A stretch of 13,336 nucleotides of DNA from DATJQA01 sp041169145 (GTDB taxonomy: Bacteria > Patescibacteriota > Minisyncoccia > UBA6257 > 2-01-FULL-56-20), in contig JBEEJO010000016.1 of the NCBI GenBank assembly GCA_041169145.1, forward strand, positions 1-13,336, in the 5' to 3' direction. Under the pieces are notes generated by a model. That model did not search any database. It was not told the origin of the DNA and saw only the letters and a program-made list of their open reading frames with translations. Below are positions 6,633 through 12,526 of the stretch, piece by piece; position 1 is the first letter of the stretch, and every line of letters begins with the position of its first letter. The position numbers were made by a program, and so were the translations under genes.

Positions 6633-6661
6633 TTGCACGGAAAATAGTGACGTTGTATAAA
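6633..6661 (+). promoter_or_regulatory. Promoter of tRNA-Met
   Basis: TTGCAC (6633-6638), a 17-nt spacer and TATAAA (6656-6661), giving a transcription start near 6668, four bases before the tRNA. The -35 is weak but lies inside a 13-bp inverted copy of the upstream tRNA's T-arm. Confidence 0.55.
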
Positions 6662-6671
6662 TAAAACGCAC

Positions 6672-6746
6672 GTCAGGGTAGCTCAGCCCGGTTAGAGCCC
6701 AGCATTCATAACGCTGTGGTCGTGGGTTCGAATCCCACCCCTGACA
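6672..6746 (+). tRNA. tRNA-Met(CAT), elongator type
   Basis: A 75-nt cloverleaf: acceptor GTCAGGG/CCCTGAC with seven perfect pairs, T8 A9, D stem GCTC/GAGC with GG in the D loop, anticodon stem CAGCA/CGCTG (the pair next to the loop is A-C) with loop TTCATAA (anticodon CAT), variable loop TGGTC, T stem GTGGG/CCCAC with loop TTCGAAT, and discriminator A. A paired position 1-72 marks an elongator, although a CAT anticodon modified to lysidine for Ile cannot be excluded. CCA is not encoded; the CCA enzyme gene is 1.8 kb downstream. Confidence 0.93.
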
Positions 6747-6750
6747 CTAG

Positions 6751-6785
6751 TGCGAGAACGACCACCATCGGTGGTCGTTCTCGCA
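6751..6785. repeat. Perfect 16-bp hairpin after tRNA-Met
   Basis: TGCGAGAACGACCACC (6751-6766) and its exact reverse complement (6770-6785) are separated by ATC. It lies 4 nt beyond the tRNA. There is no T-run after it, so intrinsic termination is doubtful; it may be a processing or protection structure. The following GCATCTCGGCG resembles the conserved junction strand of the three-way-junction elements. Confidence 0.6.
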
Positions 6786-6799
6786 TCTCGGCGTTGTTG

Positions 6800-6930
6800 G
6801 GGAGTGGGATTTGAACGGGGATGGGGTCGGGAAACCGGGAGGTTTCCCGTGGCGGAAGTTGGGAACCGATGGGTTCCCAAGAGCGAGTTGCTGTATAGCG
6901 ACGAGCGACGTTCAATCCCACCCCTGACAC
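6800..6930. repeat. Hairpin-rich segment bounded by T-arm copies
   Basis: An inverted T-arm-like sequence (GTGGGATTTGAACG, about 6804-6817) can pair with CGTTCAATCCCAC (6909-6921), leaving one bulged T. Enclosed are three hairpins: GGGAAACC/GGTTTCCC (6829-6848), TTGGGAACC/GGTTCCCAA (6859-6880) and GTTGCT/AGCGAC (about 6887-6902). The right edge (6910-6930) is a second copy of the 3' end of tRNA-Met, differing from the gene at 6726-6747 by one missing G and lying 183 bp further on. No gene is supported in this interval. Confidence 0.6.
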
Positions 6931-6932
6931 AT

Positions 6933-6961
6933 TTGAAAATCACCCATGCGGGCGGTACAAT
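6933..6961 (+). promoter_or_regulatory. Promoter of the PheRS gene
   Basis: TTGAAA (6933-6938), a 17-nt spacer and TACAAT (6956-6961), five of six matches in each box. The -10 ends 9 nt before the ATG at 6971, so the message is nearly leaderless. It begins right after the partial tRNA-Met repeat. Confidence 0.7.
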
Positions 6962-6970
6962 CTTTCCGAC

Positions 6971-8113
6971 ATGCCCGCCGAAATAATCATTGATTCCACG
7001 GACGAGAAGCGCTTGCGCGCGGAGCTCGATAAACGCACCGATGCGGAGGCGCTCCGCATGAAACGGTTTCTCGACATGCCGGACCTTTCGCGTGCGGAAG
7101 GAAGCCCCATCGCCGAACTGGCCAAGCGCATCAAGGCCATCCCGGATTTCAAGAATTTCGATGTTCTGAAGGTTCCGGAAATCGTTTCCGCAAAGGAAAG
7201 TTTCGATCCATTCAACTTTCCGCCGGACCATCCCGCGCGGAGCAAGTCAGACACCTATTTTGTGAATGACGATGTTATTTTGCGCACCCATACGACGGTG
7301 ATGTGGGCATACCACCTTGCGCTTCCGTCGGTCAAAGAGAAGATGACAAAGGGAGAGCCGGTTGGGGCGCTGTGCCATGGCAAGGTGTACCGCAAGGATG
7401 AAATAGACCGGCGGCACATGAACGTGTTTCACCAGATAGATGGGTGGTATCTTGCGCGGAAGGCAGACCAGATCATCGGCTTGCCGGAATTGCAGGATGT
7501 GCTTTCAAAAATAGCCCGCGCCATCTACGGACCCGATATCAAGTTCCGATTCAACAAGGACACATTCCCGTACACCGACCCGAGCTTGGAGATGGAGGTG
7601 CAGATCGGCGATAGGTGGATAGAGGTATTGGGCAGCGGCGTGGTGCATTCCAAGGTGTTGGATAACTTCGGCGTGGATTCGAAGGTTTGGAACGGCTGGG
7701 CGTTCGGATTCGGGCTGGAACGGCTCGCTATTTTGAGCATGGACTTGCCGGACATCCGGCTTTTGTGGTCCGAGGACGAGCGTGTGAAGAAACAACTGAA
7801 ACTCGGCAATCCGTTCAAGGAAGTCAGTAAATTTCCGCCTATCACGCGCGATATTTCATTTGTCGTACAGGATGATTTTGTGCCGAACAATTATTTCGAC
7901 CTCATTCGTGATATCGGCGGGGACCTCGTGGAAGAAGTTTCGCTTTTGGATAAATACGAGAATGCCGAGAAATTCGGCGCGGGTAGGGTGAGCTACACGT
8001 ATCGCATTGTCTATCGCTCGAACGAACGGACGCTCACGACCGAAGAGATAGAGCCGTTGCAGAACAAAGTCATCGAAGAGACGAAAAAGCAGTTTGGGGC
8101 AGAGGTGCGATAG
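6971..8113 (+). CDS. pheS: Single-chain, mitochondrial-type phenylalanyl-tRNA synthetase
   Basis: The enzyme attaches phenylalanine to tRNA-Phe. The 380-residue product fuses a class II catalytic core to a C-terminal ferredoxin-fold anticodon-binding (FDX-ACB) domain. Motif 2 is GKVYRKDEIDRRHMNVFHQIDGW (137-159). FPYTDPSLEMEV (199-210) and WIEVLGSGVV (216-225) form the Phe pocket region. Motif 3 is GWAFGFGLERLAIL (242-255), followed by DIRLLWSEDERV. FDX-ACB spans about 287-380 (KFPPITRDISFVV, GGDLVEEVSLLDKY, ERTLTTEEI). Ordinary bacterial PheS has an N-terminal coiled coil, no FDX-ACB domain, and pairs with PheT. This layout instead matches monomeric mitochondrial PheRS (FARS2), which it resembles closely as I recall that sequence. 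No pheT follows; the next gene is convergent. The symbol pheS is a convenience. Confidence 0.93.
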   Translation: MPAEIIIDSTDEKRLRAELDKRTDAEALRMKRFLDMPDLSRAEGSPIAELAKRIKAIPDFKNFDVLKVPEIVSAKESFDPFNFPPDHPARSKSDTYFVNDDVILRTHTTVMWAYHLALPSVKEKMTKGEPVGALCHGKVYRKDEIDRRHMNVFHQIDGWYLARKADQIIGLPELQDVLSKIARAIYGPDIKFRFNKDTFPYTDPSLEMEVQIGDRWIEVLGSGVVHSKVLDNFGVDSKVWNGWAFGFGLERLAILSMDLPDIRLLWSEDERVKKQLKLGNPFKEVSKFPPITRDISFVVQDDFVPNNYFDLIRDIGGDLVEEVSLLDKYENAEKFGAGRVSYTYRIVYRSNERTLTTEEIEPLQNKVIEETKKQFGAEVR

Positions 8114-8140
8114 GGCGGAGATACAACGATCTCCGCCCTA
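8111..8140. terminator. 12-bp palindrome holding both convergent stop codons
   Basis: TAGGGCGGAGAT (8111-8122) and ATCTCCGCCCTA (8129-8140) form a perfect 12-bp stem with a 6-nt loop. The first TAG is the PheRS stop; the CTA at 8138-8140 is the stop of the minus-strand gene. The T-tract is poor on both sides, so it may act as a weak bidirectional terminator or as a 3'-end stabiliser. Confidence 0.6.
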
Positions 8141-8455
8141 TTCCTTTGCGCTTCGCAGGATGCGTTGAACGAACGTGTCGACTTCGATCGGCTCATCCGG
8201 TCCTTCTCGGAGGTGCTTCGCAAGCCATCTGAGATTCCGGGCGAGGTTCGTGATGTCCATCACGGTGAGTTGCTGAACGACCCTCCCGAGGCTGGATTTA
8301 TTCGCCGAACCGTTGCTGTTTACGAGCAGTTCGTCAGCAAGGTACTCTGCGTTGGTGATGAGCGCGGGAAGCCCGCCCTTTTCGAGGAGCGCGTCCAACA
8401 TCTCCGCGACCTCCCGCTTTTCTCTCGCAAACGGCGTGAGATGTGTATCGTGCAT
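8138..8455 (-). CDS. Small soluble hypothetical protein
   Basis: Unrecognised protein of 105 residues, predicted mostly helical, with no membrane segment or signal. It starts MHDTHLTPFAREKREVAEMLDALLEKGGLPALITNAEYLADELLV and ends FVQRILRSAKE. The gene call is supported by a good Shine-Dalgarno (AAAGGAG, 8 nt before the ATG at 8455) and by the shared palindromic terminator with PheRS. It has its own 110-bp divergent spacer from the cca operon. No catalytic motif is visible. A frame on the opposite strand across the same region has neither a ribosome binding site nor recognisable content. Confidence 0.68.
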   Translation of the reverse strand: MHDTHLTPFAREKREVAEMLDALLEKGGLPALITNAEYLADELLVNSNGSANKSSLGRVVQQLTVMDITNLARNLRWLAKHLREGPDEPIEVDTFVQRILRSAKE

Positions 8456-8551
8456 TGCGCATTCTCCTTTGCGCTCCGTCCTCTCTAGGAGCGAGCGTGC
8501 TGAGAGTAGGATATCATCCGGTGCCGATTTCCGCTTACCGTCCCATTAGAT

Positions 8552-8557
8552 TAGAAT
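8552..8557 (+). promoter_or_regulatory. -10 box of the cca operon
   Basis: TAGAAT ends 8 nt before the ATG at 8566, again predicting a leaderless or nearly leaderless message. No convincing -35 lies 16-18 nt upstream. Confidence 0.45.
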
Positions 8558-8565
8558 TTACGTGT

Positions 8566-10044
8566 ATGAAATCAGATATCCCCAAGGAGGTTCGGGCCGT
8601 TGCCGGACTCTTGGAACAGCACGGATTTTCCGCCTACCTTGTGGGCGGATGTCTTCGCGACATTCTGATGGGCCGTGACCCGAAGGATTGGGATGTTGCG
8701 ACCGATGCGGAACCGGGGCAGGTGCAGTCGATATTTCCCGAGAGCGTATACGAAAACCAGTTCGGGACGGTGGGAATAAAAACGGACGCCGAGGATCCGA
8801 AACTGAAGATCGTTGAAGTGACGACGTTTCGTTTGGAAGGGAAGTACACCGACAAACGACATCCGGACGAAGTGGTCTTCGCGCGGACGATCGAGGACGA
8901 CCTTTCGCGCCGGGACTTCACGATGAATGCCATCGCGTTGCGTTTGGGTTCGGGGAGCATCGTAGGAGACGGCGATGAACTGGTGGATCCGTACGGCGGG
9001 GAGAAAGACATTCAGGCGAAAACCATCCGCACGGTCGGAGAGCCGAAAGAACGCTTCAATGAGGATGCCCTGCGACTTATGCGTGCGGTGCGGTTCGCCG
9101 CCGAACTTGGATTCGAGATAGAAATGAACACCCGGCGGGCGATGGAGCAGGAAGCCGGATTATTGGAAGTCATTGCGAAAGAGCGCGTCCGCGACGAGTT
9201 CACGAAAATGCTCATGGCGCCGGACGCGACTCGCGGTATTCTATTGCTCGAAGAAATGGATCTCCTGCGATATGTCGCCCCGGAACTCCGCGATGGGCTG
9301 GGCGTGACGCAGAACAAGCATCATATCTATACGGTCTTTGAACACAACGTCCGGGCCCTGGAATATGCCGCGAAGCAAGGATATTCCTTGGAGATACGTT
9401 TGGCATCGCTGTTGCACGATGTAGGGAAACCGAAAACGAAACACGGCGATGGGCCGGACTCCACGTTCTATGGGCACGAGCGCGTCGGCGCAAAACTCGC
9501 CGTGCGCGCGTTGGAACGCCTTCATTTTTCGCGCGACGTCATAGAGCGCGTGGCGCACCTCATCCGTTTCCACATGTTCTACTACAACGTAGGCGAAGTT
9601 TCTCCCGCCGGCGTGCGCCGGTTCATTGCGCGCGTGGGGCCGGAGACGATAGACGATCTGATGAAAGTGCGTGAAGCGGACCGTATCGGCTCGGGCGTTC
9701 CGAAAGCGGTGCCCTACAAGATGCGGCATCTACAGTTCATGATAGAGAAAGTGAAGAGCGATCCGGTGAGCCCGAAGATGCTTGGCGTGAACGGAGAGGA
9801 TGTCATGCGTATCGCGGGTATTGAGCCTGGTCCGAAAGTGGGACAGATCATCGCGGTGCTGTTGGAGGAAGTTCTGGATGATCCGAAGCGGAACGACCGT
9901 GATACGCTCGAAGTCCGCGTGCGAGAACTTGCCGAACTTTCCGATGTCGAACTTGCCGCAATGCGCCGCAAGGCGGAAGAGCGGAAAGATGAATTCGAGC
10001 GGGGCATTGAGGAAGAAATGAAGAAGAAACACTGGGTGCAATGA
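8566..10044 (+). CDS. cca: CCA-adding tRNA nucleotidyltransferase with HD domain
   Basis: The enzyme adds or repairs the 3' CCA of tRNAs. The product has 492 residues, typical for bacterial class II enzymes with an HD domain. The nucleotidyltransferase head has YLVGGCLRDILMGRDPKDWDVATDA (24-48) with metal-binding Asp41 and Asp43, RRDFTMNA, and the RF.EDALRLMRAVRFAAELGF block. The HD domain has LLHDVGKPK (His284, Asp285) and GHERVGAK, then a helical tail ending in a basic and acidic coiled region. I use ATG 8566 rather than earlier starts because the protein then begins at the family boundary and a TAGAAT box sits 8 nt upstream. All three tRNA genes in the window lack CCA, so this enzyme should be essential here. 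It leads a four-gene operon. A poly(A) polymerase role is a weaker alternative. Confidence 0.94.
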   Translation: MKSDIPKEVRAVAGLLEQHGFSAYLVGGCLRDILMGRDPKDWDVATDAEPGQVQSIFPESVYENQFGTVGIKTDAEDPKLKIVEVTTFRLEGKYTDKRHPDEVVFARTIEDDLSRRDFTMNAIALRLGSGSIVGDGDELVDPYGGEKDIQAKTIRTVGEPKERFNEDALRLMRAVRFAAELGFEIEMNTRRAMEQEAGLLEVIAKERVRDEFTKMLMAPDATRGILLLEEMDLLRYVAPELRDGLGVTQNKHHIYTVFEHNVRALEYAAKQGYSLEIRLASLLHDVGKPKTKHGDGPDSTFYGHERVGAKLAVRALERLHFSRDVIERVAHLIRFHMFYYNVGEVSPAGVRRFIARVGPETIDDLMKVREADRIGSGVPKAVPYKMRHLQFMIEKVKSDPVSPKMLGVNGEDVMRIAGIEPGPKVGQIIAVLLEEVLDDPKRNDRDTLEVRVRELAELSDVELAAMRRKAEERKDEFERGIEEEMKKKHWVQ

Positions 10045-10045
10045 T

Positions 10046-11071
10046 ATGAACAACAACGAACTGCCTCGCGCCGAGGTTTCGGAACAGGAGCAAGACAAGG
10101 AATCTATCGTTGCGCGTGCGCTGAAAAAGTTTCGACGAGTTGCGCTGGTTGGATATTTGGGAACTACATCGGTGCTTGGCGGGTATATGGTAACCGGAGC
10201 ATTGGAAAACAGAGCCAAATATGAGGCGCACTTGACCGAATCATCAGCACAAGACCGGGAACGATATGCAGAACTTCGAAAGCAGCTTGTAGAGCAGGTC
10301 GGAGAGAAAACGGTAGAAAATATGGAAGAAGCTGACCGCATAGCATTTTGGGAGCGTTCGCGCGGTGAGCCTGCTGAAAACCCCACTATCTCTGGTTTTG
10401 AGGTTGCTGGGATACCAAGCAATGAGCTCAATACTCTCTGGTCGGAAAACGGTTCATATCCAGAAGGATGGCTGAAAGGGAATGTGAAGAGCATTCAATT
10501 CAATTCGGATTTAATAAAAATGGGCAAAGAATATGGAGATGCGCTAGAGGGGAAACGGGCAGGTGGAGCAACCGCTGAACACATGCGAACAATAACAATA
10601 TCCCCCGATGCAGTCGGCTCAAAAGACGTTCCTGCCGATGAGCGGCTGGAGTCGCTTGATTTCATTGTCGGTCATGAGGGCGCTCATTTGAATGATTGGG
10701 ACTCTAAAGTTCAGCTTGAGCTTGCCGCTCGTGTGAAGCTATTCGCTCAGGTTCTCGCACGAATCGGGAGCGAGGACCACTATCAAGAACCCGGCACAGA
10801 GACAACGGGGTCGTATCACGAGCGCATCAAATCTGATGATGTTCAAGCAACCCGAGCTCTGCAGGCTTCGGAGTATTGGGGCGATATCTGTACCGCCTAC
10901 CTCAATATCCCGAACTATTTGCGGACAAAGCACCCAAAGGACTACGAACTTGTTGATTCATTTGTGAAAAGCGGCGATCCATCATTTGATCCTGATCGCG
11001 CAGTTGGACAGCGTGAAGAACTTATCCAAAGTATTGCAACGCATATGTCACAGGGGGGAAACCAACCATGA
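10046..11071 (+). CDS. Membrane-anchored putative zinc metalloprotease (HExxH)
   Basis: Unrecognised protein of 341 residues. It has a charged N-terminus, one membrane helix (about 31-52, VALVGYLGTTSVLGGYMVTGAL), an acidic helical stretch, then a soluble domain. That domain contains FIVGHEGAHLNDWD (206-219), a HExxH zinc site with His210, Glu211 and His214. ASEYWGDICTAYL further on (274-286) offers Glu276 as a third ligand and Asp280, the ExxxD arrangement of gluzincins. These assignments are inferred from motif alone. The catalytic domain probably lies outside the membrane. The ATG overlaps no other gene but sits 1 nt after the cca stop, so cotranslation is likely. Codon use is more AT-tolerant than its neighbours (ATA, ACA, TTA codons), a hint of separate origin. 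It overlaps the next gene by four bases. Confidence 0.72.
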   Translation: MNNNELPRAEVSEQEQDKESIVARALKKFRRVALVGYLGTTSVLGGYMVTGALENRAKYEAHLTESSAQDRERYAELRKQLVEQVGEKTVENMEEADRIAFWERSRGEPAENPTISGFEVAGIPSNELNTLWSENGSYPEGWLKGNVKSIQFNSDLIKMGKEYGDALEGKRAGGATAEHMRTITISPDAVGSKDVPADERLESLDFIVGHEGAHLNDWDSKVQLELAARVKLFAQVLARIGSEDHYQEPGTETTGSYHERIKSDDVQATRALQASEYWGDICTAYLNIPNYLRTKHPKDYELVDSFVKSGDPSFDPDRAVGQREELIQSIATHMSQGGNQP

Positions 11072-11457
11072 ACCGGAACGGACTCAAAAGTTTGCGCATG
11101 CTCTCCCAGGTATGGGCATTCTTTTATCTTGCATTCATTATCGCGAACTTTGTGATGCAGAATGCGTATGCATATCTTGCGAGCCCGGCCGGTGCCCTCT
11201 ACATCGGTATTCTTGGCATCTATGCCGGAAGCAAAGAATTCGAACGGTGGCGGCAGGAGTATTCCGGACGGCGGCACGGGGAATTCTTTGTCACGCTTTT
11301 CAGCGTCGTTATCGGGTGTCTCTTCATCGGCTCGATGATACTTGGTCCAAGCTACCAGGTGCCGTCGGACATCGTAGCCGTGTATATCGGCGTGTTGACC
11401 ATCTTCGCGCTTACGCAGAAGTCAAAAGAGGAGTACGCCGAGCGGCGGCGAACATGA
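11068..11457 (+). CDS. Small multi-pass membrane protein
   Basis: Unrecognised protein of 129 residues with four hydrophobic stretches, about residues 14-36, 40-54, 72-93 and 99-115, and a positively charged C-terminus (EEYAERRRT). No cofactor or catalytic motif is visible. ATG 11068 overlaps the stop of the HExxH gene (ATGA) and is preceded by a strong Shine-Dalgarno, AGGGGGG. Its own stop overlaps the next start in the same ATGA manner. It may form a membrane partner of the flanking protease or hydrolase, but that is inferred from position only. Confidence 0.78.
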   Translation: MNRNGLKSLRMLSQVWAFFYLAFIIANFVMQNAYAYLASPAGALYIGILGIYAGSKEFERWRQEYSGRRHGEFFVTLFSVVIGCLFIGSMILGPSYQVPSDIVAVYIGVLTIFALTQKSKEEYAERRRT

Positions 11458-12137
11458 TGCGGAGAATCGGCCATTGGGTGCGCGATTATTTTTATGCGGG
11501 CCATCGCATTGTGCATGCTTTCATCTATCGGACACCGCCGCAGCACTATTTGGGATATGTACGGGTCGGGAAGGCGCCTGTTATCATCATCCCCGGCATC
11601 TATGAGAAATGGAACTATCTGAAACCGCTTGCCGATGTCATCTCGCGCAAGGGACATCCCGTGTACGTTGTGCCGCGCCTCGCGCATAACACGCGTGCTA
11701 TTCCGGCATCTGCGGATATCGTGCGGAAGCTGATCAGTGAGAAAGATCTGAAGAATGTCGTCTTGCTTGCGCATAGCAAGGGCGGCATCATCGGCAAATA
11801 CCTTTTGGCATTCTTGAACAGCGACCATCGCGTCCGGCGGCTCATCGCCATCGCATCGCCATTCGGCGGATCATTTCTCGCGCACATTCCGCTCAAAGGA
11901 CTGGGAGAATTGCGTCCCGGGAGCGAGGTGCTCACGCGGCTCGATGGGCGGAAAGACGTGAATCGAGATATTACGTCGCTTTTCGGAGCGTTCGACAACC
12001 ATATTTGGCCCGCGAGCAGTTGCCGGCTTGAAGGCGCGGAAAACATTCAAGTGGACGCCCACGGCCATCACGCTATTCTGGCAAGTCCCAAAACGAGTGA
12101 GATCGTACTGCGGACGATTGAAAGAATCTCTCCGTAG
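11454..12137 (+). CDS. Alpha/beta hydrolase, lipase-like
   Basis: Serine hydrolase of 227 residues. Features: APVIIIPGIYEKWNYLKPLADVI (41-63), the first strand and oxyanion region; VVLLAHSKGGIIGKYLL (102-118) with Ser108 as nucleophile in the AHSKGG elbow; IAIASPFGGS (131-140); and DAHGHHAIL (201-209) supplying the catalytic His (205 or 206). The acid is probably Asp181 in FDNHIW. The HSKGG elbow is typical of lipase and esterase or PGAP1-like hydrolases acting on esters or thioesters; the substrate is unknown. There is no signal peptide. ATG 11454 overlaps the upstream stop (ATGA); a second ATG follows at once. The same frame stays open a further 468 bp upstream, but that part overlaps two real genes in other frames. 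It is last in the cca operon, and its end contains the tRNA-Pro -35 box. Confidence 0.88.
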   Translation: MMRRIGHWVRDYFYAGHRIVHAFIYRTPPQHYLGYVRVGKAPVIIIPGIYEKWNYLKPLADVISRKGHPVYVVPRLAHNTRAIPASADIVRKLISEKDLKNVVLLAHSKGGIIGKYLLAFLNSDHRVRRLIAIASPFGGSFLAHIPLKGLGELRPGSEVLTRLDGRKDVNRDITSLFGAFDNHIWPASSCRLEGAENIQVDAHGHHAILASPKTSEIVLRTIERISP

Positions 12138-12146
12138 TGTTATAAC
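12118..12146 (+). promoter_or_regulatory. Promoter of tRNA-Pro
   Basis: TTGAAA (12118-12123), a 17-nt spacer and TATAAC (12141-12146), five of six matches in each box. The start near 12153 is about five bases before the tRNA. The -35 lies inside the last codons of the hydrolase gene. Confidence 0.75.
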
Positions 12147-12157
12147 CAAGTAGATTT

Positions 12158-12228
12158 CGGGCTGTAGTATACCGGTAGTACGTGCGCTTCGGGTGCGTAA
12201 AGACCGGGTTCGATTCCCGGCAGCCCGA
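12158..12228 (+). tRNA. tRNA-Pro(CGG)
   Basis: A 71-nt cloverleaf: acceptor CGGGCTG/CAGCCCG with seven perfect pairs, T8 A9, D stem GTAT/GTAC with loop ACCGGTA, anticodon stem TGCGC/GCGTA with loop TTCGGGT (anticodon CGG), a short variable loop of 4 nt, T stem CCGGG/CCCGG with loop TTCGATT, and discriminator A. The CGGG start and G37 are typical of tRNA-Pro. CCA is not encoded. Confidence 0.93.
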
Positions 12229-12236
12229 CAGATTTC

Positions 12237-12365
12237 AGTTTTTGCTTTGCGAGAATCGCGGTTCGCCTGCTCCTGCGGCAGGCGCCCGCTGCTTCTCGGC
12301 GTGGCGCGCCGTGCTACGGTAGCCAAGCCGCCACGCCTCCGAAAGCTTCTCGCAATGCAAAAACT
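12237..12365 (+). ncRNA. Three-way-junction element, copy B
   Basis: Structured stretch of 129 nt starting 8 nt after tRNA-Pro, the same spacing as copy A. P1 is 19 bp (12237-12255 with 12347-12365, one mismatch). P2 has lower stem GCGG/CCGC (12258-12261, 12286-12289), the TT/C bulge, upper stem CGCCTGC/GCAGGCG (12264-12270, 12278-12284) and loop TCCTGCG. P3 is GCGTGGC/GCCACGC (12299-12305, 12330-12336), with inner hairpin CCGT/ACGG and tail CCAAGCC. Junction strands TGCTTCTCGG (12290-12299) and CTCCGAAAGC (12337-12346) are identical to copy A. It is followed by a short CTTTC/GAAAG hairpin and a partial tRNA-Pro repeat, without a T-run. Confidence 0.7.
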
Positions 12366-12395
12366 TTCATGAAGGAAAGATGTGATGTGTTGCGA

Positions 12396-12427
12396 GATTC
12401 CCGGCAGCCCGACAGATTCCAGTTTTC
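12396..12427 (+). repeat. Second copy of the tRNA-Pro 3' end
   Basis: About 31 bp repeat the tRNA-Pro 3' end and trailer (12212-12243) with one or two changes, 184 bp downstream. It begins in the T loop (GATTCCCGG), includes the acceptor strand CAGCCCG and discriminator A (12412), and runs into the same linker and the first T's of P1. It has no 5' tRNA half. Confidence 0.85.
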
Positions 12428-12526
12428 ACTTTTGGCGAACCGTCGCCCGTTTCTCAGCGCAAAAACTTTTGCTTTGCAAAAGGCCTATCTTTTTGCGCCT
12501 CCAAAAGCTTCTTGCGGCAAGAAAAC
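12421..12526 (+). repeat. Three-way-junction element, copy C (reduced)
   Basis: A shorter, decayed copy placed 8 nt after the repeated tRNA-Pro end. Only the outer part of P1 still pairs (GTTTTC at 12422-12427, GAAAAC at 12521-12526). The P2 arm is almost lost (a possible GGCG/CGCC remnant). P3 is intact with new sequence: GCGCAAAAA/TTTTTGCGC (12457-12465, 12490-12498), enclosing CTTTTGC/GCAAAAG (12466-12482). Junction strands remain as GTTTCTCAG (12449-12457) and CTCCAAAAGC (12499-12508). Confidence 0.6.

Noticed and set aside
6692..7254. Minus-strand open frames across tRNA-Met and the PheRS start
   Set aside because: Typical reverse translations of tRNA sequence (RGGIRTHD-type) and shadows of PheRS.
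8165..8488. Plus-strand frame opposite the 105-residue gene
   Set aside because: No ribosome binding site and no familiar content; the minus-strand gene has a good Shine-Dalgarno and a terminator.
10986..11453. Open frame upstream of the alpha/beta hydrolase that would add about 156 residues
   Set aside because: It overlaps two well-supported genes in other frames and has no recognisable content; the hydrolase start at 11454 has the ATGA overlap.
6468..12526. Integron attC sites or CRISPR repeats
   Set aside because: No GTTRRRY/RYYYAAC core boxes, no regular short repeat-spacer pattern, and no integrase or cas gene in the window.
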